The translations under genes and the position numbers were made by a program. 64,000 nucleotides of DNA, taken from assembly GCA_029204225.1 (NCBI GenBank), contig CM055099.1, positions 57,857,982 through 57,921,981 of the forward strand, read 5' to 3'. Position 1 is the stretch's first letter; every line of letters starts with the position of its first letter. This DNA comes from Diphasiastrum complanatum (taxonomy: Eukaryota; Streptophyta; Lycopodiopsida; Lycopodiales; Lycopodiaceae). Below the pieces are notes generated by a model that had not been told where the DNA came from, searched no databases, and saw only the letters and a program-made list of their open reading frames with translations. This document shows, in pieces, positions 23,252 to 34,010 of this stretch.

Positions 23252-23906
23252 TGTGAAAAATACAGATCCTAAGTGGATCTAAACTCCAAGATCATTGGCT
23301 TGAATGCTTGCACTCCAAACTACATAAGCTAGGAATTGGCAACACATTCTATGCTACCTAGAATGCAAAGAACTTGATCAAAAAGCATTTATCACAAATG
23401 GAAACTTCCATAAACATCAAGTGCGGCCCAAAATAGCATTATACAGTCCATAATACATCAGCCTATCACTTTTGGAAAGCACCTAAGATCATACACAATA
23501 GCTTGAAGACAATACACACAACAATGCTCTCAATGGAGGAAGAAACAATGACAATGATCTATTGATCTCAATGAAGCATACAAAAGGTTTCTCCAACCTG
23601 TTCTCCACGACTTCCCTACTATTTATGGATGAGGAAGATGACTCTCTCTCCTCTCTCTAGAAGGTACTTGACCCTAGATATTCCCTATATAGGAAAAATA
23701 GCTAAAAATGGCTTATATGACCAAAATACATCAAAATGGTCTCATTTTGAAGGGTATGAAGTTTGACACTTCATCATACTGAAAAAATACAGTAAATAAA
23801 AACATTGTGGCCTGGTTCACACGTGTGAAACTCCAGAACCAAAACTATTTACAATTTTAGCCAATTTAGGCCTCAAACTAGCTAGGAAATGTTGACAATT
23901 TTCACA
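23252..23906 (-). repeat. 3' LTR of copia A
   Basis: 655 bp, TGTGAAAA...TTTTCACA. It contains the palindrome TTCACACGTGTGAA (23816-23829) in U3, and TATA-like CTATATAG (about 23684) and CATAAATAG (minus strand, about 23630) elements that may serve as core promoter in the 5' copy. Confidence 0.95.
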
Positions 23907-26900
23907 CTCCCTCTTCAACATTGGATGCTAGTTTCAACATAGTCTTTGAGCACATTCCAAGATTAGATCTATGCATTAAATATAGGTCCTTTCCCAATGG
24001 TTTGGTGAAGATATCAGCCACACACTCCTTTGAAGAGACATGTTGAAGCTCCACCTCTTTGGCAATGACTTGATCTCTCACAAAATGGTGAGCAATCTCA
24101 ATGTGCTTGCTCCTTGCATGAAAAACAGGATTGCTTGCCAAGCTTTGGGCTGAAAGGTTATCACAAAGTATGATTGGAGTCTTCTCTGGTTCCAACAAGT
24201 GAAGATCCAATAACATCCTCTTGATCCAAAGAATCTCCTTGGTGCATGTTGTTAATGCCTTGTACTCGGCTTCGGTGGAAGATAGAGAGATAGTTGGTTG
24301 CTTCTTTGATAGCCATGAGACCACTCCATCTCCAAGATAGATTGCAAAGGCACTTGTTGACTTCCTATCCATTTGATCACCTGCAAAATCTGAATCTGAA
24401 AATCCACAAAGGTTAGGTGTAGTACCTCCATACAAGATGCCAAAATCTCTAGATCCCGAGATGTATCTAAGTACTCTCTTTCCTAGCTTCCAATGAGCCT
24501 CACTAGGATCTTGCATAAATTGACTTAGTTTACCAACCACAAAGCTTAGATCAGGTCTTGTGATGGTTAACCATATAAGAGATCCTATTAGCTTTCTATA
24601 GAGAGTAATGTCCTTGAAGGATCTTTCATTACTTCTTGTAGTTAGCTTTACATTTGATTCCATAGGAGTAGAAACAACTTTACAATCTTCCATATGAAAC
24701 CTTTTTAGAATAGAGTTAACATACTTTTCTTGACATATGAATGTAGATTTAGAAGTTCTAATAATCTCTATTCCTAAGATATAATGAAGTTTACCAAGAT
24801 CTTGAATTTCAAACTCTCTTTTGAGTGCCATCTTGATTTCATCTATATCTAGATTGTTACCACCACTTAAGATAATGTCATCAACATAGATCAAAAGTAA
24901 AGTGATATCATTTTCATTCAATCTAAAGTAGAGAGAATGATCATACTCACTCATAACAAAGTTTTGAGAAAGTAAGAAGGAATTGAGCTTAGCATACCAA
25001 CTCCTTGGTGCTTGCTTTAGCCCATACAAACTCTTTTGGAGATAGCACACATGATTAGGCTCATCATGTGAAACATAGCCCTCGGGTTGCTCCATGTAAA
25101 TATCTTCTTCAAGATCACCATTCAAGAAGGCATTAGTAACATCCATTTGCCACATATCCCAATCATAAAGAGTTGCAAGAGAGATTAGGATTCGAATAGT
25201 TACCATCTTTGCCACGGGTGCAAAGGTCTCATCATAGTCAATACCATATTCTTGAGCATACCCCTTTGCCACCAACCTTGCCTTGTACTTGTTGATTGAT
25301 CCATCTTGATTTGTCTTGATCTTGAAGATCCACTTACAACCAATTGCCTTCTTGTCCTTTGGAAGCTTTACCAACCTCCATGTGTTGCTTTTGATGAGTG
25401 CTTGATGCTCATGATCCATGGCTTGGATCCATTCCTTCTTTTGAATTGCTTCACCTACACAAGTTGGTTCATCAAAAGAGGTAAGAAAAGCAAAGTTAGA
25501 GTTGTCCACCACTTGCTTTCCTTTTTCATCATAGGTTAGCCTTGATGGCTTAGCCCTTTGCCTTTGAGTCTTCCTTGAAGTTTGCTTTGGAGTGGCATCT
25601 CCATCTTCATCCAAGACATCTTGCACATCATGATGATTAGTAGGCACATCAACATCAACATCAACAACATTGGAAACATTCTCTTCATGAAAGATGACAT
25701 CCCTACTTATGACAACTTTCTTTGTAGAAGGAATGTACACTTTGTAAGCCTTGCTTACTTCACTATAGCCAACAAACACACCCTTCTTTGATGAAGGATC
25801 TTCTTTAGTTCTATCATCAAGTGTGATATTGACAAAACATGTACATCCAAAGATCCTACAATGCTTGACACTCGGCCTTCTACCATAAAGAACCTCATGA
25901 GGAGTTTTACCATCCAAGGAAGCACTTGTCCATCTATTACATAGATAGTTAGCACATGCTAAAGCTTCCCCCCAAAAAGACTTAGCAAGATTAGCATGTA
26001 GTCTCATTGCCTTAGCACATTCACAAAGGGTTCTATTCTTCCTCTCGGCCACTCCATTCTGTTGTGGAGTCCTAGGACTAGACATCTCCCTCTTAATCCC
26101 ATGTGCTATACAAAAGTCTTTGAACCTATTTGAGGTGTATTCCCCTCCATTATCAGATCTTAAGCATTTGATCTTTGTATTGAATTGGTTTTCCATTTCA
26201 TTCTTGAACTTGACAAATGCAGCAAACACTTCATCCTTACTTTTAAGAAGATAGATCCAAGTATACCTACTAAAGTCATCAATGAAAGTTGCATACATCT
26301 TTGCCCCACCATTGCTAGTTGTACTAGAAGAATGAATATCAGAATGCACAAGTTGAAAAGCTTCTTTAGATCTAGAAGTAGATCTAGAATAAGCAAGTCT
26401 ATGAGATTTGGACAAGGCACAATGTTCACAAACACTATTGTTTGCAACAAGACTTTTAGGGAGACCAAGAACAAGCTCTTTCTTTGCCATTACCTCCAAA
26501 GATTTGAAGTTGGGATGGCCCAACCTCTTGTGCCAAACTTCTTGGTTTGTCAATTGCTCCCTAGCCATACATCCTTCATGATTAGAGATCACACATGCAT
26601 CAAGCTTGAAAAGTTTACCATGCCTCCTACCTTGAGCAATCAAGGATCCACATTTACTTATCAAACATGCATCTCCAATGAACTCCACATCAAGTCCTTT
26701 GTCAATCATTTGACTTACACTAAGCAAATTCTTAGTGATTGAAGGAATGTACAAAACATTTTCAAGATTTGCTTTCCTATTTGTTGAAAGGGAAATAGGA
26801 ATAGTGCCTATGCCTTTGATGTCACATTGACCATCATTTGCAGTGTAGATGATGTTACCTTCTCCCTCATAAGACAATAAGGATGTAAAGTATTCCTTAT

Positions 26901-27855
26901 GTCTTGTCATGTGAGATGAGGCTCCACTATCAATCCACCAAGGATCATTATCATCTATGTTGGCTAACAAACTTGAAGTCATAACAAGTGATTCACATGT
27001 GTTATGTTCTTCCTCATCTATTGTAAGATTTCTTTGCCTCTCTCCTTGCTCTCTTTTCTTCTTATAACATTCATTTGCAAAATGACCTTTTATCCCACAA
27101 TAAAAGCACTTGAACTTTGACTTATTGTTCTTAGTAGAAGAGGAAGAGGAAGAGTGATCATCATGATCAAAGTTACCACCTTTGGACCATTTCCCTTTGC
27201 CTTTACCTTTGCCCTTGAATTTGCCTTTTGTGAAGAAAGCCTCTTCACCTCCACCTTGCAAGGATGCACCATCAAGCTTTGATTGCAACCTATGTTCTTC
27301 AGCCAATAAGATTTCTTGCAAGTCAACCACACTTGGCAAGACTCTTTGAATGGCAAAACTTTGCACAAGGTTAGCATGTTCATTTAGCAAACCATTCAAC
27401 ATAACTTGGACTATTTCACCATCTTTTATGTTCTCATCAATGCATGCTAAATCATCACTTAGGGACTTAACTCTCAAGATAAATGCATGAGCACTTTCAC
27501 CCTCTCTTTGCCTACTAGAAAATATTTGTCTCCTTAGGGTCAATACCCTAGATGTGGACTTTGATTCAAAGAGCTTCTTTAAGGCATTTCATGCCTCACT
27601 TGCACTTTGACACTTTCCAACTTCCTTGAGAAGTTCATTTGTAACATTCATTTTAATGATATGAAGAGCCCTTTTGGCCTTCTTATCAAACCTTTGTTGC
27701 TCTTGAAGTGTGAGAGGTCTCTCTTCAATTTCTGCAACTATGTCCATGAGTTCATTCAACTCAAGTAAGGACTCCATCCTCACTTTCCAAGTAGAGTAGT
27801 TTGATGAACTCAACCTTTCACTAGACTCTAGCATGATCCCACCATTGGAAGCCAT
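23902..27855 (-). CDS. Copia A Gag-Pol polyprotein, one premature TGA
   Basis: A single frame of 1318 codons including the stop. It encodes the capsid and replication enzymes of a Ty1/copia retrotransposon. Gag starts MASNGG at 27855; a zinc knuckle CFYCGIKGHFANEC lies at about 27067-27108. Protease has DSGASSH near 26915-26940. The GAG-pre-integrase HHCC follows, with WHKRLGHPN. The integrase DDE is visible as HSDI (near 26337), RSDNGGEY (near 26140) and GVAERKN (near 26050). RT has QMDVTNAFLNG, LYGLKQAPRSW and YVDD (near 24870-24880). RNase H has GFSDSDFAGD, SSTEAEY and the ADIFTKPLGKDL tail. The final stop uses LTR bases. The only break is a TGA at 27589-27591 (codon 89), after which the same frame stays open to the end. 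An ATG-initiated product is therefore an 88-residue Gag fragment unless the stop is read through. Otherwise every catalytic residue I can check is present. Confidence 0.93.
23907..23916 (-). promoter_or_regulatory. Polypurine tract of copia A
   Basis: On the minus strand GAAGAGGGAG lies immediately before the LTR TG. The tract also encodes the last residues of pol (E-E-G), so plus-strand priming and the C-terminus share bases. Confidence 0.9.
27589..27591 (-). other. In-frame TGA in gag of copia A
   Basis: The stop sits at codon 89 between a KCQSASEA segment and NALKKLF; the frame continues without a shift. Comparison with related gags suggests a Trp codon at this point (a single G-to-A change). 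It could be a recent nonsense mutation, a site of readthrough, or a sequencing error. Confidence 0.85.
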
Positions 27856-29010
27856 GATTCTAATGTTTCTTCAACTTTTAGGTTCTGTCCTAAAGCACTT
27901 AGCACTCACTTTTCTCTCAACAAATGATAGATAAAGAGATCTATGAAGATTTAGGACCTTAAAACACTTCTATCTTGAACCTAGATGGTTTCCAAGCATA
28001 GAAAGGAAGATTGAAACACATGCAACACTTTGCACACACTAAGAATGGATTACAAAATCAAACCAACCTGAACACACTCTTGCTTAAGCTCTCAAACTTT
28101 CCAGCAAGTGACCAAATCAAATTATGGTGTGAAGAGTTACTTGCATTCTTAGAAAATACCCAAAACTAGGATGCCAAGATTACCTAGTAATGAACAAACT
28201 TGATCAACATATGATCAACACACTAAGATATTGATTCAACCTGTAAAACCACATGTAAACCACACTTCTAAAAGTTTATAAACTCCAGCAAGTGATAAAT
28301 ACAAGATTTAGAGGTGAATGAATGAGCACACTTAGTGAATCACAAGACTAGCTTCACTATCTTGTCAAATCTTGGTGTTTAGATGTAGATCTAAGATCAC
28401 TTCACATGAGAATGTTCCTCAACCTGTTAAGAACCTGAAAACACACTTGCATAATGGTTAACACCTTCCAGCAAATGCTCCAATCAAATTACATAAGGAG
28501 AGTTACTTACATGCTCAACAAAGTACACCAAAATTTATGCCAAAATTGATGACAATCTTTACAATATGCTCTTCACAATGGAGCTTACAATATGTTCACC
28601 CAAAAAAGGGGATCTTTCATCCAAATGGGAGCTTTGCTCAGCCTTTAGGAGAATTACAACTCACTCAAAAGAGCATTTGTCATCCACTTAAGGAGAAGTT
28701 TCATCCACTTAAGGAGAGTGTTCATCCAAGAATGGAGATTGTCAACAATAGGATTGAAAAGAACATTGTTAGTATTGAATATGCACAAGCCTCACAATCA
28801 CAAATGATTAGGTGTTATGATCTGATCCAAAATAGTTTCTTTTCAGCCTCTGATCTTCAATAGACCTGAAATATGCTTTTGATCCACAAGTTCAACTCAC
28901 AAAACAAAGGTTAGTAAGATTTGATCAACAAAGCAATGCAAAATCATGCTAGAACTTGATCAAACATCCAAATATCACCAAAAATGGAATACTTACTGTA
29001 AATAGAAGCC
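27856..29010 (-). other. Long untranslated leader of copia A with tandem repeats
   Basis: About 1.15 kb between primer site and gag ATG, with no long sense-strand frame. It contains three diverged copies of an about 180-bp unit and shorter direct repeats (CATCCACTTAAGGAGA twice near 28685-28715). A 108-codon frame on the opposite strand (28537-28863) is identical in the left copy (572-898), but this is expected from recent common origin. Confidence 0.75.
28064..28600. repeat. Triplicated ~180-bp unit in the copia A leader
   Basis: Units start with CAACCTG at 28064, 28238 and 28420. Each carries an AAACNNCCAGCAARTGA-type block after about 33-55 bp, followed by related AC-rich sequence. The same triplet lies at 99, 273 and 455 in the left copy. 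The copies are diverged from one another, so the triplication predates the recent burst. Confidence 0.65.
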
Positions 29011-29027
29011 AACCAGCTCTGATACCA
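29011..29027 (-). promoter_or_regulatory. Primer-binding site (tRNA-iMet) of copia A
   Basis: The minus strand TGGTATCAGAGCTGG starts directly after the 5' LTR. Twelve bases match the initiator tRNA-Met 3'-end complement. Confidence 0.92.
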
Positions 29028-29682
29028 TGTGAAAAATACAGATCCTAAGTGGATCTAAACTCCAAGATCATTGGCTTGAATGCTTGCACTCCAAACTACA
29101 TAAGCTAGGAATTGGCAACACATTCTATGCTACCTAGAATGCAAAGAACTTGATCAAAAAGCATTTATCACAAATGGAAACTTCCATAAACATCAAGTGC
29201 GGCCCAAAATAGCATTATACAGTCCATAATACATCAGCCTATCACTTTTGGAAAGCACCTAAGATCATACACAATAGCTTGAAGACAATACACACAACAA
29301 TGCTCTCAATGGAGGAAGAAACAATGACAATGATCTATTGATCTCAATGAAGCATACAAAAGGTTTCTCCAACCTGTTCTCCACGACTTCCCTACTATTT
29401 ATGGATGAGGAAGATGACTCTCTCTCCTCTCTCTAGAAGGTACTTGACCCTAGATATTCCCTATATAGGAAAAATAGCTAAAAATGGCTTATATGACCAA
29501 AATACATCAAAATGGTCTCATTTTGAAGGGTATGAAGTTTGACACTTCATCATACTGAAAAAATACAGTAAATAAAAACATTGTGGCCTGGTTCACACGT
29601 GTGAAACTCCAGAACCAAAACTATTTACAATTTTAGCCAATTTAGGCCTCAAACTAGCTAGGAAATGTTGACAATTTTCACA
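29028..29682 (-). repeat. 5' LTR of copia A
   Basis: 655 bp, same ends and, as far as I can read, the same sequence as 23252-23906. Palindrome TTCACACGTGTGAA at 29592-29605. Confidence 0.95.
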
Positions 29683-29687
29683 ACAAG
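29683..29687. repeat. TSD of copia A, right
   Basis: ACAAG, matching 23247-23251. Confidence 0.93.
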
Positions 29688-31070
29688 AAGGGTCACGCAA
29701 CCATGGATTGCCGCCTGAACCCAAGGAACAAATCAGCACAGAACAGACAGGAGAACAGTAACAGTTCGTCCTATGTCGAGGAGCTAGAAAGCTCGAAAAT
29801 GGACGAAGAGAGATCGAATAGAAATTGTTCGACCGCCTACATTTGTGCAGATGTGTGTGCAGTGTCAACACCTAACACACATGAGGTGATCCTAGATTTC
29901 AGGAGCTACCTCACACTTCATGAAATCAAGATGAAGTATGTCTAATTTTTGAAGAGCAGATCCTTCAAGATTCATTGTTCTTGGAGATGGATCCAAACAT
30001 CAAGTGAACGGTATTGGTTCACTCTGGCTCAACACAAATGGCAGAGACAGATGACTCAAAGACGTTCTGTTTGTGCCTACACTACAACAAAACTTGCTTT
30101 CTATGGCAAGGATAGCTGATGCAGAGATGTGTGTGATGTTTTAGATGAAGCATGCAACGTTATTGATGCCAGTACCAATACCCTGATCACTCAAGGCAGA
30201 AGAAAAGGTAATCTATATCACCCAAAGATACGCCTGCCTGCAGATCAAGTGCATCAAACTCATGATAATTTGCCAGACACTCTATGGCATAGGAGACTAT
30301 GCCACATGAACTTAATGGCACTCTACCAAGCAAGCCATCATGGAGCAATAACAGGGATCAACATCTTGAATACGAACAATTCGACCACCTGTGATGCATG
30401 TCTGAAGGGTAAGATGTCTCACACTCTATTTGTTAAAGACTCCTACAGAATGACCAAGATTATGGAGTTAGTGCATTCTGACATCTGTGGGCCTTTCAAT
30501 GTGATCTCAGTAGGAGGCTCGAAATATTACATAACCTTCATTGATGATTATAGTAAATTTGCCAGAGTGTATTTTATTCAGAATAAATCAAAAGCACTTG
30601 ATAGATTCACAAAGTATGTGAATTGAATAAAGAGATGCATTAGCAACAAAGTGAAGCAGATTAGGATAGATTGAGGTGGCGAATACATTTTGAATCGCTT
30701 CACTAGCTTCTGCAATGATCTTGGCATCATTCATAGAAGGACTACAGCTTACACACTGCAGCACAACCGTGTTGCAAAGAAGAAGAATAGGATCTTGATG
30801 GAAGCTGCCAGATGCATGATGGTCTATTCAAAAGCTCCAAAAGTACTGTGGGCTGAAGCAATAGCTACAGTTGCATACATCCAGAACAGGACATGAAAGT
30901 CTGGTGTCCCTCACACGACACCACACAAATTATGGTGGGCTAGAAAGCCCAACCTATCTCACATCAGAATCTTTGGCTGTGCAACTTATGCACATGTCCC
31001 TGATAAGCATCGAATGAAACTTGATGAGAAAGCTGAACATGGATTTTTGTTAGGATATGACAACAATTCG
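29688..31070 (+). pseudogene. Copia B: rest of zinc knuckle, protease, integrase (degenerate)
   Basis: Resumes in the B gag zinc knuckle (GHATMDC at about 29690) right after element A. Protease-region sequence follows, with frameshifts near 29945 and 30120. 30129-30626 holds GAG-pre-integrase and the start of the integrase core: LWHRRLCHMN, the C-x2-C of the HHCC finger, ELVHSDICGPF and FIDDYSKFARVYF. Stops at about 30624 and 30672 break the core before its GGEY segment. 30690-30896 carries HRRTTAYTLQHNRVAKKKN, where the third catalytic position reads K rather than E. Reading then continues as FGCATYAHVP to about 31070. It is inactive by several independent lesions. Confidence 0.85.
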
Positions 31071-32530
31071 TCTACATGCCAGACACGAACATTGTGAAGA
31101 CAGTGAGAGATGTCAGATTCGATGAGAGCAGGACAATGACCAATGATGATCCTGTCAACTATGAAGTTCTGAAAGACAATACTATGATCTGCCACCAGCG
31201 ACAGAGGGAGCAGAAGATGAATACGAAAACGAAGATTTTTGAGTCGCTTCGCATTTGAGTGATGAATCAGAAGACGAAAGATTCAAGAGACAGCCTTTTG
31301 CTATAGTGTCTATAAATGAAAATGGTCTGGACCTAGCAGAGCAGACAAAGACAAAGGCATTGCAGTTCTAGGAGGTTCTCCTAGAAGGTCGACAAGACAA
31401 TGAAGAGCACCAGCAAGATATGTGCCAGACAACTCTGCTTCCACATCAGAAGAATTTTGTGGATTCAGTGGCGGACCACAAACATTCGAGGAGGCAATTG
31501 AATGTCCAGAGAAGGACAAATGAATCCAAGCCATGAACGAGGAGATAGAATCCATGAGAAAGAACTAGGTATGGACGTTGGAGCCATTATCAGATAAGCG
31601 AAAGGCTATGAAATGCAAAGGGGTTAACAAGCTCAAGTATGGACCAGATGGGGATGTCTCAAAATATAAGGCAAGACTGGTAGCGAAGGGATTCTCTCAG
31701 AGATATGATATTAATTATTCTAAAACCTTCTCTCCTATCATGAAACATTCGTCCCTACGTTTGTTATTTGCATATGCAGCTGCTTATGACTTCAGGATCC
31801 ACATTATGGACGAGAAGACAGCCTTCTTGCATGGTGAGTTAGACGAGGAGGTCTACATGGATCAACCCCCAGGTTATGTCTCGAATTCACTTCCTGATTA
31901 TGCAGGCAAAATGCATAGAAGTATCTATGGTCTAAAGTAGTCAGCTCAACAATGGTACAAGAAGAAGGATCAAGCCCTGAAATCATTAGGATTCAAGCCA
32001 CTGATGGCTGATTCCGATGTGTATGTGAGAATTATAGATGGGAAGATCATCATTGTGGCTGTGTATGTGGAGACACTCTGATACTCTGCAAGAGTGAGAA
32101 ACTGATTGCTGAAGTGAAGAAAGACATCTTGAAACATTTCGAGATCGTGGATCTGGGAGAGGCCAGGTGTTACCTTGGCTTGCAAATTGAAAGAGGCTAT
32201 GAGGGAGGTAAGCTGTACCTTCATTAGTCCAAATACCCCCAGAAAATCCTAGAGAATTTTGGGATGCTGAATTGCAAAGGAACAAATACTTCAATGCTTG
32301 CAGGAACAATGCTAATGAACGAAAATTGTTTGAGGACTGAAGCAGAGAGAGAATTAATGCAGCTCACACCTTACAGAAAACTGATAGGATCACTGATGTA
32401 CCTAGTAGATGATACATGACTTGACATTGCTTATGTAGTGTTCAGGATGAGCCAATTCTGCACGAATCCTGGCTTGATACATTGGAAGATTGCACAACAA
32501 ATTTTGCTATATCTTTGATTTAAAAAGAAT
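31071..32530 (+). pseudogene. Copia B: connector and reverse transcriptase (degenerate)
   Basis: 31578-31940 carries KYKARLVAKGFSQRYDINYS, SLRLLFAYAAAYDFRIHIMD, FLHGELDEEVYMDQPPGY and MHRSIYGLK, ending at a TAG inside the 'YGLKQS' motif. RT continues in frame after the stop (QWYKKKDQALKSLGF). The YVDD site is eroded near 32066 (a one-base loss gives VYVETL). The thumb/connection region is recognisable to about 32500. The same copia subfamily recurs at 56365-56945. Confidence 0.82.
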
Positions 32531-32536
32531 TATGGT

Positions 32537-33063
32537 TTGTGTTATTGTCATGATGCAGTTTTTCAGATGCTTTCTTATAGTGATGCTAGCTGGGCATCTC
32601 TCAAGGACAACTGTAAAAGTGTCTCAGGAGGATGCACCATTGCATCAAGAGTAACAATTCTCTGGGTCATCAAGAAACGGACCATTGTGGCTCAATCATC
32701 CTACGAAGCAGAGTATGTCGCAGCAGCAAAGATGGCCAACAAGATAATCTGGCTCAAACAGTTCTTGGACGAATTGGATGAAACAAACAATGAACCTCTG
32801 GTTTTGCAGATGGACAACACATCTGCAATACATCTGACAAAAGATCCTGTGTTTCACTAAGGGACGAAACACATTGCGATCAAGTACCACTTGATTAGGG
32901 ATTTGATTGGGAAGAAGATGTTACAGACCACCTTCATTAGAACGAAAGACATGGTTGTTGACATTTTCACAAAGGCCCTGGACAAAGGTCTATTTGAGAG
33001 ACAGAGGAGCAGCCTTGGAGTCGTCAAGCTATCATGCTTTGAGAGGGAGCTAAAGAAACATTT
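32537..33063 (+). pseudogene. Copia B: RNase H domain (degenerate)
   Basis: 32537-32860 reads SYSDASWASLKDNCKSVSGG, then TIVAQSSYEAEYVAAAK and QMDNTSAIHLTKDPVFH, i.e. the D, E and D catalytic positions of RNase H. A TAA follows. 32891-33103 continues with DLIGKKMLQTTFI and DIFTKALDKGLFERQR, the tail. A polypurine-like GAGAGGGAGC precedes the 3' LTR at 33051. Confidence 0.85.
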
Positions 33064-33475
33064 TGTTTCTAATGCCAAAGCTTTGCTGGCTTTTGATTTT
33101 TGAACCTTTGACAAAAGGCGACACAACATGACACGAAATTAGTCGTGATCCATGAACAACCAACAAGAAAATCAGCCAAATACCATGACATCATCAGAAT
33201 CTAGAACACTTCTGATGATGTCATGGTAAGTTCTATAATGGTTTTGTTTCGTTTCGTTTCGTCCTATTTCGTTTTGTCTTGTCTCGTCTCGTTACAGAGC
33301 TTGATTGATCTTGTCGCAAATTATTTTGCTTTGTTTCGTTTTGTTTCGCGATCTATGTGCTTCCAGCATGAATCTTTTTCAGAGCTCGTCTAAGTTTTGA
33401 TTCGCTTCACTTCGTTTCTTTTTCGTTTATAATTCGTCTCATTTCGTTTGGTTGTGTTACAGAGTCTGCTTGATC
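33051..33475 (+). repeat. 3' LTR of copia B, internally deleted, with a hairpin
   Basis: Shares both ends with 22014-22860 but lacks about 540 bp in the middle. At the deletion point lies a perfect inverted repeat (33181-33228). Right edge approximate; TTTCGTTTCG-type repeats extend to about 33460. Confidence 0.7.
33181..33228. repeat. Perfect 19-bp inverted repeat, 10-nt loop
   Basis: Left arm 33181-33199 (TACCATGACATCATCAGAA), right arm 33210-33228. Loop plus right arm equal the reverse complement of the 5' LTR at about 22150-22180, so an inverted copy of LTR sequence was added at the deletion joint. Confidence 0.92.
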
Positions 33476-33489
33476 CAACTTGAACACAT

Positions 33490-34010
33490 CTCTTTATTGC
33501 TATTATAATCCGAGGAACCAGCCTCACAACCAGTCAGGGGGACATTATCAACCTCCTCGACAATTGTTTGTTTCATAGCACCAACACACGCACTACCAAC
33601 CACGAAACAACCAAGTCCATATACAAGAGTTGCCCAGACAACCTAGACACGAACCTCAACCACACCTGGCACTCTTAGGACCACCTCCAAGAGGACAACG
33701 AGATCTAGGAGCACAAAAACATAGAAATCCTCAAGAGTCTGCACAACAAGCTCAACTCACCATGTTGTTCCATAGCGCATTAAAATCCTTCACTGGGCTT
33801 CAACGTTATATCCATCGAAGTTTTCAGCTACCTACTATTCCTGATGAACAGCGGAAAACAGAAGAGATTCTTGAAATTCCCCAGATTCCTATGAATTTGC
33901 TGAATATAGTTGTTGCTAAGGGGACTAGCATCACCTTGCCTTTGTCCTATAAAGACTATCCCTCTTTTTTTGTATCCTTGTTAGCGGATCAGGGGTCAAT
34001 ATAATAGCTT
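33490..34010 (+). pseudogene. Gypsy element 1: Gag C-terminal region to protease start
   Basis: A Gln/Pro/His-rich region (QPHNQSGGHYQPPRQ, then PRQPRHEPQPHLALLGPP) leads into FHSALKSFTGLQRYIHRSFQ and MNLLNIVVAKGTSITLPLSY. It reaches LLADQGSI, a worn retropepsin DSG-type site, at a stop near 34003. The same block recurs at 38301-38500. No capsid domain is present upstream; the element begins directly after copia B. Confidence 0.65.

Larger units (their letters stand above)
23252..29682 (-). mobile_element. Full-length young copia element A, nested in copia B
   Basis: A complete 6431-bp Ty1/copia element on the minus strand: 655-bp LTRs (29028-29682 and 23252-23906) that look identical by eye, primer site at 29011-29027, an about 1.15-kb leader, one gag-pol frame (27855 down to 23902) with a single internal TGA, polypurine tract 23907-23916, and the TSD ACAAG on both sides. 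Gene order is gag, protease, integrase, RT, RNase H, which defines copia. LTR identity implies very recent insertion. The target was the gag zinc-knuckle codons of element B. Confidence 0.96.

Noticed and set aside
26185-26742. 185-codon plus-strand frame inside element A
   Set aside because: Antisense shadow of the integrase/pre-integrase coding region. The same applies to the other plus-strand frames between 25306 and 25791.
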